From Pelagimonas phthalicica (GTDB taxonomy: Bacteria; Pseudomonadota; Alphaproteobacteria; Rhodobacterales; Rhodobacteraceae), in assembly GCF_004364805.1 (NCBI RefSeq), contig NZ_SOAP01000002.1:1550001-1614000 (forward strand): a DNA stretch of 64,000 bases, in the 5' to 3' direction. Shown in pieces: positions 44,242 to 54,476 of this stretch (positions within the stretch are counted from its first letter, which is position 1; the number at the start of each line of letters is the position of its first letter). The translations under genes were made by a program, and so were the position numbers. A model generated the notes under the pieces. The model did no database searches. It was not told the DNA's origin and worked only from the letters and a program-made list of their open reading frames with translations.

Positions 44242-44481
44242 CTAGCGGAAGGCGTTACAAACCAGATCGAAGCCGGGCGAAAAGACCCAAAGCTGAACGC
44301 TGGAAACGGTGTCGCACTTCCACCCTCGCAACCGCACCAACTGGCTGAGCTCATTGGCGATTTGTTGCGCCTTCGCCTCTCCCCAATCATCCTTATAGAT
44401 TGCTCCGCGCTCCAAGGGAGCCGCCTCAACTGCGAAGGCGAACAAAGTTGCGACGCCAATAGCGGCAAATTTCTTGATCAT
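44242..44481 (-). CDS. Small exported protein of unknown function
   Basis: 79 residues from the ATG at 44481 (AAGGG about 8 nt before). Signal peptide MIKKFAAIGVATLFAFAVEA, then a short mature chain with two cysteines (WKCDTV and LVCNAFR). The helix KAQQIANELSQLVRLRGW is amphipathic. No family recognised. Just outside the left end of the integrative element. Confidence 0.6.
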   Translation of the reverse strand: MIKKFAAIGVATLFAFAVEAAPLERGAIYKDDWGEAKAQQIANELSQLVRLRGWKCDTVSSVQLWVFSPGFDLVCNAFR

Positions 44482-44574
44482 GTGGAGATCCCTTTTCAAT
44501 CAATCCACATTACACGCACGAATGTATGTTAAAACCGGTCGATTTAAAACAGGTAAAACCGCAATTCTTGCGAC

Positions 44575-44811
44575 GTGAAGACAACAGTCAAAAGCCCCCT
44601 GCGAGACATCCTTGCGCGCAATATGAGATTGCTGCGTGCCGAGCGGGGCTGGTCGCAGGAGTTTCTTGCTGCCGAAGCGGGTGTAAACAGAACTTATCTG
44701 AGCGCGGTCGAACGTTCCGAGCAGAACATTTCTCTGGACAACATCTACAAGATTGCTGTGGCGCTCGACGTGCCAGCCTGGACGCTTCTGCAGGAGGCGA
44801 AAACCACCTAG
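44575..44811 (+). CDS. XRE-family (Cro/CI-type) DNA-binding regulator
   Basis: 78 residues from a GTG at 44575. The HTH_3 fold is complete: LARNMRLLRAERGWSQEFLA, AEAGVNRTYLSAVERSEQNI and SLDNIYKIAVALDVPAWTLL. Compact single-domain XRE regulators of this kind control mobile elements, RM systems or toxin-antitoxin pairs. It lies 79 bp outside the left attachment repeat of the 14.7-kb element, so it is chromosomal or belongs to an older layer of the island. Target unknown. Confidence 0.85.
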   Translation: MKTTVKSPLRDILARNMRLLRAERGWSQEFLAAEAGVNRTYLSAVERSEQNISLDNIYKIAVALDVPAWTLLQEAKTT

Positions 44812-44890
44812 TGTGGATTTAAATATGGATAGAAAACCACCAAACGACGCAACGCATCTGTTATTACTAGAGTTTTCGGATTTTAATGGT

Positions 44891-44914
44891 GCGGACCTAC
44901 TGATTACAAATCAG
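44891..44914. repeat. Attachment-site repeat, distal end of the integrative element
   Basis: 24 bases identical to 59521-59544 inside the tRNA-Thr gene (both begin GCGGACCTACTGATT and end AAATCAG). The bases on either side differ. The repeated segment covers the anticodon stem-loop and variable region, the usual crossover for tyrosine integrases. Confidence 0.88.
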
Positions 44915-45090
44915 CTAAACCAATCTTCTTGTGGTTTCCCCCTCATTCACCTTACATCGTAAGATCTTCTGGTATAAAGACCTTCCTCAAACTAGCTTCT
45001 TTGGGTATCGTCGAATTTCATCAAGCGTGCTCGCCTGATGCTCGCCCAATTAGTTTCAGCGAGCAAACAAAACGCGGTAAATGGTGGCCA

Positions 45091-46277
45091 ATGAATAAAA
45101 TCAAATTGTCGCGTCGAACAATCGACGCGCTCTCTATCAAAGACTCAAAATACTATGCATGGGACACCAGCATGGTAGGATTTGGCGTCAAGGTCCTGCC
45201 TTCAGGGCGAAAAACATTTGTTTTCAAATACCGCACCGCCGGTGGTCGCGCTGGAAGGTCGCACGAGCCGGTCATCGGCCAAGACGGCAATCTGTCACCT
45301 GATCAGGCCAGGAAGATAGCAAAAACCTGGGCTGCCCAGATAACGATGGGAAAAGATCCCTCCGCTGAACGTCGCGCCTCGCAAACCCAACCTTGAAAGA
45401 GCTTTTCGAGCGCTATCTCTCAGACCACGCTGAAAAGCACAAAAAAGCACGGAGCGTATATGAAGATCGCAACCTAATCGCTGCGCTCTTGGAACCAACT
45501 TTCGGGCGGACAAAGGTCAAAGACATTTCAAGAGGTGACATCGCGAAATGGCACGCCAAACTATCCAAAACCCCGTACCGAGCCAATCGGGCACTCGCTT
45601 GCTTGTCCAAAGCTTTGAGCCTCACTGAAATCAGGGGGCTTCGTGAAACGGGCACTAACCCATGTCCAGGCGTCACAAAATTCAAGGAAGAGAAACGCAA
45701 ACGCTTTCTTTCCACGGACGAATATGCCTCGCTATTCCAAACCTTGGATGCGGCGGTGTCCGGCGACCTTGTAACGCCGAAAGGTTCCCTTCTTTCGCCA
45801 GTGGCCTGTGCTGCTATTCGGCTCTTGGTACAATCCGGTGCGCGGAAATCCGAAATCTTGGGGCTCGAATGGGACTGGATCAATCAACATGGTGGTTTCG
45901 CCGAGTTGCCCGACAGCAAGACCGGCGCGCGCCGTCTCTACTTTGACGATGGCGCATTGGCGGTGTAGAAGACGGCAGCACAATTCCGCGTCGGGGCCTT
46001 TGTCTTTCCCGGGGCCAAGCCGGAAAAACCGCCAATAGACGTCAAAAAGACCTGGGATGTCATTCGTAAAGCAGCTGATATTGCTGATGTTCGGTTACAC
46101 GACTTGCGTCATAGCTATGCAAGCGTCGGCATGTCGCTGCCACAAGTCGGAGAGTTGCTGGGACACAGTTCGACGCCGACGACCGCCTGATTCGCACATC
46201 TGGCAGATGAGGTGCAGCATCGGTCTGCCGCAGTGATCGGAGCTCAACTCGCGGCACACAAGCCGAAACCCATTTAG
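45091..46277 (+). pseudogene. int: Tyrosine recombinase/integrase (DUF4102 type), inactivated
   Basis: P4-type integrase. The N-terminal DNA-binding domain reads LSRRTIDALSIKDSKYYAWD and VGFGVKVLPSGRKTFVFKYR. A frameshift falls at about 45393. The core domain follows: Arg in GARKSEILGLEW, HDLRHSYAS (His-x-x-Arg) and LLGHSSTPTT. Stop codons occur at about 45966 (TAG) and 46188 (TGA), and the catalytic Tyr position reads Phe (FAHLADE instead of YAHL). One frameshift, two stops and loss of Tyr make it inactive. It starts 177 bp from the distal attachment repeat and points inward, the normal integrase position. Confidence 0.87.
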
Positions 46278-46307
46278 CCAGCACCAAACGCCAAATTGCC
46301 CCTTAGG

Positions 46308-48360
46308 CTACAGATCGGGAGCTAAACACACCAAGTCACCGTTGCTCATACCAACCACAAGGCCAAATTCGGACCAATCAAGTGAGAGGACAGCGCTGCC
46401 AAAACTGCGGAGAAAGATCTCACAACCGCTTTCAACATTCCGCAGCCGCAGCGTCATGTCATTGCTGCCAGAGACCGCGCGGCGGCCATCGGGGCTAAAC
46501 GCCGCGCTGGTTACCCAGATCTTATGCCCGGACAGTCGCATGGTTTCGGCTCCGACCCTTTGGAATGCCCCCCCATCGCCTTGGCAGCTGTATTGCTCTC
46601 TGCGCTTGGGTCATCAGGGTCTCAGGCGCGTTTTGCTGAGGGACCGTGCCGTCAATGACCCAGGCCGATTGATCAGGCCGTTCCGACAAAATCGGCAGCG
46701 CGATGCACCCATCTAAGCCCGGGATCGGCATGCTGGGAGTCAAAGCCGCGATACAGCTCATGCGCGCCGACAGCCCCGAGCTTGGCCGAGAGCCAGGGCA
46801 GATCCTGCGACAGCGCGTCCGCCTCGGCCTGCCTGCCCGCTTGCCGCATGTGCCACAACTGCTGCGTCCAAAGGTAAGTTTCATCGCTAGTCAGGTCTTG
46901 CCAGTGGCCGCTGTCTGGCTTGTTTCCATCCAGGATGCTCTGAAGTGCCGCTTTCTGCGTCTCGACCTGTAGTTTGTTCTGCAGATACCACAGGACATTG
47001 TCGCGAAGCGCTACGGGTGCGCCAAACTCAAAAGGTTGCAGCCAACACCCCATCTCGAGATCCATGATACACTCTTCCGTGGTGAAGCTATCAACGCCCC
47101 AAGCCCGCGCAAGAACTGTGATGGGCATGGCGGTATCTTCGGCCAGGGCAGCGAAGGTGTTGAGCCGCTGTTGATGTTTCGGGCTCAGCTCTTCATAGCT
47201 CAGGTCCAGAGCGGCGGTGAGGGTTAGATCCCAGTCATCAGGTTGCTCTAGCGTGCCCTGAACCAAGGCCGCGTCGAGATCGCTCAGCGCTTGCAGCAGG
47301 CTTCGCCCACGCCGAAAGCAACGAACAAGACCCCGGTTACAGATTGCAAGCAACTGGGCCCAACGCCAATAGCGTTCTGCAAAGGCTTTCAGCTGAACGA
47401 CGTCGTCCGGTGTCCAGGCAAATCACGCGACAATAGCTCAAGCGCTTCGCCCTCCGACATCGCCTCAACATCAAGGTAATCGGTGTCCGGGCCTGCAATT
47501 TCCTTGTTCCGCGTGGTGACCAAAAGGGCTGCGTTTTCAGTGGCGGTGACAAAGGGGCGCAGTTGCGCTTCGCGCCAAACATCGTCCACGATGATCAACA
47601 CATCCCGGTGATCCAGCAGGTTCTTGAGCTCTTGTGCGGCTTGGTCTTCATCCGTGGTGCCAAGCCGCGCGCCGCTGATCTTGCGAATGATCTCTTCGAT
47701 TTGTGTTAGAACAGTGTGTGACTGGCGGCCAATGGCGACCCAAAACACGCCATCCAGAAAGGCATCCCTGATGTCGGGATCTTGCGCCACATAGGCCGCC
47801 AGGGTGGTTTTGCCAAACCCACCACGCCCCGCCAGAACCGAAGACAAGGCCACCGGCCCGCCATCATCCGCAAGCAAAGCGGTTTTTGCCTCACTCAGTT
47901 TTCCCGGTCTCGGGACCATCGCAGCAAGGGCAAGGCCATCATCCCAAACCGCGCTTAACCGTCGGCGCGGCGCTTGCACGATGGCAAGGAAAACCGCCTC
48001 GCGGTGCGGATCGTCCAGCCGGTAGACCTCTTCGCGGCGCAACCAGCGTGGCAGCGTGCTGCGCGATATCTCTTCGCCGAGGACGGGAATGATCGTCGCA
48101 CCATAGCGACGCGCCGCGCGCCATTCACGGCGGATATACTCCGAGGCCAGGGCGGCGCAGGTCACGATAACGACCAGAACATCGCTTTTCTTGAGCGCGG
48201 TTTCGATCTGCGGCCAAACCGTTTCGTCTGAGCCAATCTCGCGCAGGTCTTGCCAACCGCTGAAGCCGTGGGACGACAGCCAGGTCAGAAAACGTGTGGC
48301 AGCGTCGGAGCCATCGCTGCGCGCGTAGGAGATAAAGGCGCGTTGATCTTCTGAAGTCAT
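46308..48360 (-). pseudogene. TIR-NB-ARC-winged helix-WD40 protein (NLR/APAF-1-like), decayed
   Basis: TIR: AFISYARSDGSDAATRF and a Glu in ASEYIRREWRAA. NB-ARC: P-loop AGRGGFGKTTLA, kinase-2 VLIIVDDVW, and ALLVTTRNKEIA. A frameshift near 47405 breaks LSRDLPG from the following DDVVQLKAFAERYW. The next segment (to 46673) is winged-helix-like and helical: LSYEELSPKHQQRLNTFAAL. After another stop, one and a half WD40 blades remain ([20 protein letters not shown]) to 46308, so most of the propeller is lost. Domain order is that of plant TIR-NLRs plus the APAF-1 WD40 tail. An in-frame TTG at 48381 overlapping the upstream stop is the alternative start. Confidence 0.8.
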
Positions 48361-48377
48361 GTCACACACCAGGCCAC

Positions 48378-50162
48378 TCAAGACCGGTCAGACGAATAGA
48401 CAACATTCCAAAGCCGCAGCGTCTTGTCATCGCTGCCAGAGACCACACGGCGACCATCAGGGCTAAACGCCACGCCGTTCACCGAATCTGTATGCCCGGA
48501 CATCGCTGCAATTTCTGCCCCACTCTCCACATCCCACAGCCGCAGCGTGGTGTCCCCGCTACCAGAGACCACGCGGCGGCCATCGGGGCTAAACGCGACG
48601 CTCCTCACCCAATCCTTATGCCCGGACAGCACGACAGGTTCTGCCCCGCTTTCCACATCCCACAACCGCAGCGTCTTGTCATCGCTGCCAGAGACCACGC
48701 GGCGGCCATCGGGGCTAAACGCGACGCTGTTCACCCACCCCTCATGCCCAGGCAACACGGCGATCTCCGCCCCGCTCTCCACATCCCATAGCCGCAGCGT
48801 GTTGTCATAGCTGCTAGAGACCAGGCGGAGGCCATCGGGGCTAAACGCGACGCTGGTCACCAAGCTCTCATGCCCGGACAGCACGGCGATCTCTGCCCCA
48901 CTTTCCACATCCCACAGCCGCAGCGTCTTGTCCCCGCCGCCAGAGGCCACACGGCGGCCATCGGGGCTAAACGCGACGCCGTACACAAAGCTTTCATGCC
49001 CGGACAGCGCGGCAATCTCAGCCCGGCTCTCCACATCCCACAACCCCAGCGTCTTGTCCCGGCCGCCAGAGATCACAAGGCGGCCATCTGGGCTAAACGC
49101 GACGCTGAACACCCAGGTCTCATGCTCGGTCAGCACAGCAATTTCTGCCCCGTTCTCCACATCCCAAAGCCGCAGCGTCTTGTCCCCGCTGCTAGAGACC
49201 ACGCGGCGGCCATCGGGGCTGAACGCGACGCTGGTCACCCAGCCCTCATGCCCGGACAGCACGGCAGCCTGGCTTAGATTGATAATGCTCAATTGTGGTT
49301 TGGGGTCTGCTAAGCCAAATTCCCGGTATCCCCAAACCGTTGCCGCGCTCCCTACAAGGCCCAGAAGGCTCATGAAAGCAAGGCGTCTGTTCAGGTTCTC
49401 TTTGGGCTCTTCGGCCTCGGAGGCAGACACGCGTTCCTTAGTCACGATCGCGCTGACACTAGGTGAAGCGTTGGGCGGAGACTGAACTGCGTTGCGGTTC
49501 TGCACCATTTTCTGAAACAGAGCGCGACCTTCCTCATCTGCTGTGCGCTTACTCAACTCCTCTTCACGCGCCCCTTGCCGCATTCGTTCCTGCGCCACCT
49601 CTTGTTTGGCCGCGACTTCTTGTTTTGCCAGAGTGTCTTCGATGTCACGGGCGGTCTGTTTGAGCACGCGTAAGGTCGCCTCATGACGAACAGCGCTGCG
49701 TTCATGCAGCAAGTCTGTCCAATCGACCAATTGCAGCGCCTTTACCTCTTGTAACCGCTGGCTTTGCTGCTGGTTAAGGCGGTGATGGTTCACCGGACGC
49801 AACTCCGCCGGATAGACCTTGATCAAACCTTTGCCAAATTCTGGACGCGTGCAAAACGTCTCAAACTCTTTCCAGCATTCGTCAGAGCTCAGCCAGCCCC
49901 GCGACAGCAAGATGATCAGGATCTGCGCGCGCTCAATCGCTTCATATAGCGCAGGTCGCCATGCATCACCCGTATCGATATCCTCAATATCTCGCCACAA
50001 CTCAAAGACAGAGGACCCCATTTCAGCATGAACCTGTCTCTCCAAGCCTTCGATGACCGACAGAACAGCCTCGCGGTCGGCGGGTGCGCGCACATCTACC
50101 CGTGCGTAGGACAAGACGGCAGTAAAGCGTTCAGTCAAAAGGGCTTGCTCCGGAAAACTCAA
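48378..50162 (-). CDS. TIR-coiled coil-transmembrane-WD40 protein
   Basis: 594 residues. TIR domain at about 12-150: FTAVLSYARVDV, ILIILLSRGWLSSDECWKEF with the putative catalytic Glu. A Gln/Glu-rich coiled coil follows (AKQEVAAKQEVAQERMRQGA, about 190-230), one transmembrane helix (LAFMSLLGLVGSAATVWGY, about 282-300) and seven WD40 blades to the end, each of about 42 residues (…[32 protein letters not shown]). With the TIR inside the cell, the propeller would face the periplasm if the single span is real, which is odd for a sensor; a hydrophobic linker is the alternative. Frame intact. Likely NADase effector with WD40 sensor (inference). Confidence 0.85.
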   Translation of the reverse strand: MSFPEQALLTERFTAVLSYARVDVRAPADREAVLSVIEGLERQVHAEMGSSVFELWRDIEDIDTGDAWRPALYEAIERAQILIILLSRGWLSSDECWKEFETFCTRPEFGKGLIKVYPAELRPVNHHRLNQQQSQRLQEVKALQLVDWTDLLHERSAVRHEATLRVLKQTARDIEDTLAKQEVAAKQEVAQERMRQGAREEELSKRTADEEGRALFQKMVQNRNAVQSPPNASPSVSAIVTKERVSASEAEEPKENLNRRLAFMSLLGLVGSAATVWGYREFGLADPKPQLSIINLSQAAVLSGHEGWVTSVAFSPDGRRVVSSSGDKTLRLWDVENGAEIAVLTEHETWVFSVAFSPDGRLVISGGRDKTLGLWDVESRAEIAALSGHESFVYGVAFSPDGRRVASGGGDKTLRLWDVESGAEIAVLSGHESLVTSVAFSPDGLRLVSSSYDNTLRLWDVESGAEIAVLPGHEGWVNSVAFSPDGRRVVSGSDDKTLRLWDVESGAEPVVLSGHKDWVRSVAFSPDGRRVVSGSGDTTLRLWDVESGAEIAAMSGHTDSVNGVAFSPDGRRVVSGSDDKTLRLWNVVYSSDRS

Positions 50163-50269
50163 GGGGAGGATATTGATTTTGCTGCGGCCCTCAACCTTTA
50201 GTTAACTTTGCTGATCCCAAATCCTTAGGAAGTTGCCTCACCGCGCGCAGTGGCAAAGCCAACCGCGTC

Positions 50270-51067
50270 TTAGCGCAGCAGGGCAATGACATCATCAACA
50301 TAGGCCTTGGCCGTTTCCAGATCTTTTGCTTGGATAGCGGTGCTAAGGCGTCCACTTTTCGCACGCAGCCGCTTTAGTCCCGCGCAGGAGTCATCGTGGA
50401 GTTTCGCGCGCAGTTTGCCTTCGCGTTGGTCCGTCCAACCATCAAGAAACACCGTCAGACCGGGCAAACAGGCGCTTAGCACGGCGACCACCAGCACGGT
50501 CGAAAAAGACGCAATTGCCGACAATCCCTGGACAAGCGCCGTTACCCCGGTAGCGGCTGCACCAAACCATATGATCCATCGCAGCGACGCCCTGTGACGG
50601 GTTGTGCAGCCTTCTAAATGCCTGATTTGATTGTCAAGGAAGGTCAGAAACCTGGCTTCAAATTGCGGCAGAATGGAAAGCGCGTCGCTTAGTTTGAGCG
50701 CGAAATACTGCAGTTCCCAACGCAACTCCTCGGCCTTTAGCCGTGCCTCGGTCGCCGTGCCATAATAATCTCGGGCACTTAGATTGAAGGCGTAAAGCCC
50801 TGCCACGCCAAGCAGAACGGCCTGAATGATCAAAACTAGGCTGAGCGTTTCGTCTGACAGGGCTGTCCCCCCAGCACTGTTCGCACCGGACACAAATAGC
50901 AACCCACCGCCGATGAGCGAGGCGCACAGGGTCGACAGCAAAAAGCCAGATCGGCACCAGCGAAACGCGATTTTCACGCGCCGTGCGGATTTGGCTTTGC
51001 GGGCGCGTTCGGCGGTGAGGTTTCGATACTCGAGGTCTTGCGACAGCAGTGTTTTGAGGTTGGTCAT
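50270..51067 (-). CDS. Four-span membrane protein, SLATT-like
   Basis: 265 residues from the ATG at 51067 (AGGA about 9 nt before). Two pairs of membrane helices: FLLSTLCASLIGGGLLFVSG with LVLIIQAVLLGVAGLYAFNL, and WIIWFGAAATGVTALVQGLS with TVLVVAVLSACLPGLTVFL, with helical charged regions before, between and after. The paired-helix-plus-helical-tail layout resembles SLATT proteins, proposed pore-forming effectors in nucleotide-signalled conflict systems. Starts 17 bp after the end of the TIR-STAND-WD40 gene. An effector that breaks the membrane on signal from its neighbours is plausible; the family call is by topology only. Confidence 0.6.
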   Translation of the reverse strand: MTNLKTLLSQDLEYRNLTAERARKAKSARRVKIAFRWCRSGFLLSTLCASLIGGGLLFVSGANSAGGTALSDETLSLVLIIQAVLLGVAGLYAFNLSARDYYGTATEARLKAEELRWELQYFALKLSDALSILPQFEARFLTFLDNQIRHLEGCTTRHRASLRWIIWFGAAATGVTALVQGLSAIASFSTVLVVAVLSACLPGLTVFLDGWTDQREGKLRAKLHDDSCAGLKRLRAKSGRLSTAIQAKDLETAKAYVDDVIALLR

Positions 51068-51083
51068 GGGGCGTTGTCCTGAG

Positions 51084-54000
51084 TCAGTCTGAAACGATGG
51101 GAAACGGCATGGGTGGATCGTAATCGTCACAGGGGGTCAGCGGTTCCGGATCGGGCAGGCCCAGCTCTGCGGCAATGTCATCGGTCGACAGATCGCGCGC
51201 TCCGTTCCTGATCGGCAACAACTGACAGGCAATTTGCAGCGCGTTGCCTTCTATCAAAAGCTGAGACCAAAGCCGCACGGTTCCGTCACGGCCACCGGAC
51301 GCGACGCGGCGACCATCGAGACTAAACGCGACACTGGTGACCTCTCTCTCATGCCCGGACATAACAGCTAACGTTACACCACTCTCCACCTCCCACAACC
51401 GCAACGTTCCGTCACCGCTACCAGAAATCACTCTGCTGCCGTCGGGACTAAATGCGACGCTGGCCACATCACCTTCATGCCCGGGAAGCACAGCAATCTC
51501 TGTACGGCTCCCAGCATCCCACAACCATAAATTAGTGTCGAAGCTACCAGTGGTCGCCCTGCTGCCGTCGGAACTAAACGCGAAACTTAGTACAGAGCCT
51601 TCGTTGCCAAGCAGGGCAACAGCCTCAGATTCAGAGGTTCCATCCCACTGCAGAACTCCCCCGTTCAATTTACTAAAGACCACATGGTAGGGGGCGGAGT
51701 GAAATGAAACTAAGGTCACTTTTTCATCCAGCTCATTTAAAGTCGCGATCTCAGCACCGTTCTCTGCATTCCACAGCCGCAGCGAACCGCCGTCGCTGCC
51801 AGAGACCACTTGGCGACCATCGGGGCTAAACGCGACGCTTGTCACTTCGCTTTCATGCCCGGAAAGCAGGGCGATCTCTGCCCCGCTCTCTACATCCCAC
51901 AGCCGCAATGTCTTGTCATAGCTACCAGAGACCACTCGGCGACCATCGGGGCTAAACGCAACGCTTGTCACCGAGCCCTCATGCCCGGTCAGCACAGCAA
52001 TCTCTGCCCCGCTCTCCACATCCCACAGCCGCAGCGTATTGTCATGGCTGCCAGAGACAAAGTGGCCGCCATCCGGGCTAAACGCGACGCTCTCCACCCC
52101 GCCCTCATGCCCGGACAGCACGGCGATCTCTTCCCCGCTCTCCACATCCCACAGCCTCAGCGTATTGTCATGGCTGCCAGAGACCACGCCGCGGCCATCG
52201 GGGCTGAACGCGACGCTGGTCACCCCGCTCTCATGCCCGGACAGCACAGCGATCTCGGCCCCGCTCTCCACATCCCACAAACGCAGCGTACCGTCCCAGC
52301 TGCCAGAGACCACGCCGCGGCCATCCGGGCTAAACGCGACGCTGGTCACCCTGCCCTCATGCCCGGACAGCACCACACTTCTACTCGTGTGCGCAAAGGC
52401 CGTCACCATCGCTTGTCTGGCGTTCGATACCAATGCGCTGTCCAGTGGCGGTTCGTCCGGCCAGGCGCTCATCACCAGTTTCAAAGCCGAGGACGGATCT
52501 GTTTGGGCCCGGGTGCGGGCCAGCACCGTCATTGCAACGCCCCGCGCCTGTTCACCTGCCTCGCGCTCAAGATTGGCGCTGGCTTGGGCAACCACAGCCT
52601 CTGAAAAATAGTACAGGCTAAAGCCCAAAAGCCCGACGACCAAACACACCGTCGCGGCAATGGTGGCTCGAACCGTGGCTAGCAAGCGGCGCGAGCGGTG
52701 CAGAAATGTGCGTTCCGGCTCGGATAGCCATTCAGGGTGTCTTGCGGCCACAGGGGCAAAGTCTTTGATATCGACCTGCCGCGCCAAGAACCCGCGGCCT
52801 TGCCCGCCTTTTATCCAGCGGTCGGTCGCCGCCATAAGCCGCCCCATGCTGCGCGCGTCCGCTTCGTGATCTTGCACATATTGGTGCAGCTCGGGCCATT
52901 GCGAAAAGAGCGATTCATGGGCGATTTCGACGGTCTCACCCGTCGTTTGCAACAGCCTGCCCCATTCCTCACCCGCCAGCCGGTCAATCAACTGTTGCTG
53001 GTCTTGCGAGAACTCCGACTTGAATGCGATCCGTCGGGTGGCCCCCGCTGTATCGCCCAACTGCAACAACCGCAGAAAGACGGGCAGCAAAGCGTCGCGC
53101 TCTGGTTCTGTCAACTCATGCTCGGCCACCCGCTCGGCCTCTTGCCCAAGCGCGCCGTAAACCCGGCCAAGCGATTGATAGGCCGTCACCAGGTTCCCGC
53201 CATACTGCGCGCGGTCACGCCAGACCAATGACAGCGCCATCTGCGCGAGGGCGACGTCACCGGCCCTATCGGACAGATCCTCTTGGATGCGGTCAGCCAA
53301 GGCGTCAATCTGGGCGACATCGTCAAAACGTGCGAGCTGTAAAGGTCCTTCGACCATGGCACGCAAATCGTCGCCTTTTGGTACATTGAGCTTGAGCACA
53401 GTGTCTTCGGCTTTGAGATGCGCACCGAGCCCGGGCACCGTGCCGACCAGCCGCGCATAGTCAGCCCGAACCGTCGTCACAACCCGCAGCCGCGCGTCTT
53501 TGGCTCCGATCTTTAGCATGTCGGCGATGAGACGGCCAAAGGCATGGCGCAGATCACGATCACGGGTGGCTGTCACCAACTCTTCGGCCTGGTCGATGAT
53601 CAGCAAGGTTTGAACTCGTCCTGCGGGCAATCCACATTCGAGCGCATAAAGGCTCTCACTCGCGTTCCCCAAATCGATCTGCTTGCGCAGCGCGCTTTGC
53701 TGGTCCGGCTCTAGGCCCATGGCCTGCGTCGCTTCGGTCAGCCCCAGCCGCAATCCTTCGAGCGGGTCGCTTCGCGGACGCATCGTGATAACATTCCAAA
53801 AGACCGGCGCGTCTTGCCTAGGGTTGCGCGTGTCAAAGGCACCGCCACGCCAGGCCGCCCCGAGACCCGCCATCGCCAGCGAGGATTTGCCCGCGCCGCT
53901 ATCGGCGACGATGGAATAGATCGGCTTGTGCTGCAATTCTTTAAGCAGCAGGTCAGTCTCGGGGCGGCGACCAAAAAAGCGATCATTCCACGCCTCGGTC

Positions 54001-54476
54001 ATGGCGTATAGCCCGGGGAAAGGATGCTTGGTCAGGGCCGCGCGCCCTGCCCCATTGTCCACTCCCAGGATGGCATCCACCAGACGCGCGAATTCCGCCG
54101 GGTCGTTCAGCGGATCGCGGATGGCCTGAAAACGTTTGGCAAAGGGTGACAGCGTTTGTGTGTCAGCCCCGCCCATCAGGATGGGGATAAGGCGAAAGCC
54201 CGGCTCTGACACCGCGCGGCTGTTGAGCACATCAAACTCGGCCCGCATCCAATTGGCAAGGCCGCGACTGCCCACCAGGATCGCACCGGCGCTGGCCCCG
54301 CGCAAGGCCTGTTCAAGCTGCGGCTGCCAGGGGCGTCAGGCCTCTAGCGCATCAAAATCCAGCCAGACCGAGAGCGCCCCGCTTTGACCTTGTGGCGTCT
54401 GGCGCAATCGCTGCGCCAGGGCCTGCGCAGCCGCGCTATCGCTGCCTGCTTGGCTGAGAAAGAGCTGCGCAGTCAT
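51084..54476 (-). pseudogene. TIR-STAND(nSTAND1)-WD40 protein with nonsense codon 47
   Basis: Reading from the ATG at 54476 (overlapping the upstream stop): MTAQLFLSQAGSDSAAAQAL, WLDFDALEA, TGA at 54336-54338, then RPWQPQLEQALRGASAGAIL, a TIR domain. A restart at TTG 54305 would give 1073 residues lacking the TIR start. The STAND domain has FFGRRPETDLL, P-loop DSGAGKSS, Walker B LLIIDQAEEL. A transmembrane-like stretch (IAATVCLVVGLLGFSLYYF) precedes nine WD40 blades, one degenerate. Everything after the TGA is intact, so the stop is recent, read through, or a sequence error. Proposed action: ligand at the propeller releases STAND oligomerisation and TIR NADase activity. Confidence 0.82.

Noticed and set aside
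44821-45090. A second tRNA gene at the left repeat
   Set aside because: Only the 24-bp anticodon-arm segment matches; acceptor, D- and T-arms are absent, so it is an attachment-site copy, not a tRNA.
51810-52604. Plus-strand open frame of 264 codons, with similar ones at 48424-49485 and 54599-55453
   Set aside because: They run opposite the WD40 repeats and encode repetitive PALHIPQPQR-type peptides that mirror the blade periodicity. No ribosome sites. Shadows of the true minus-strand genes.
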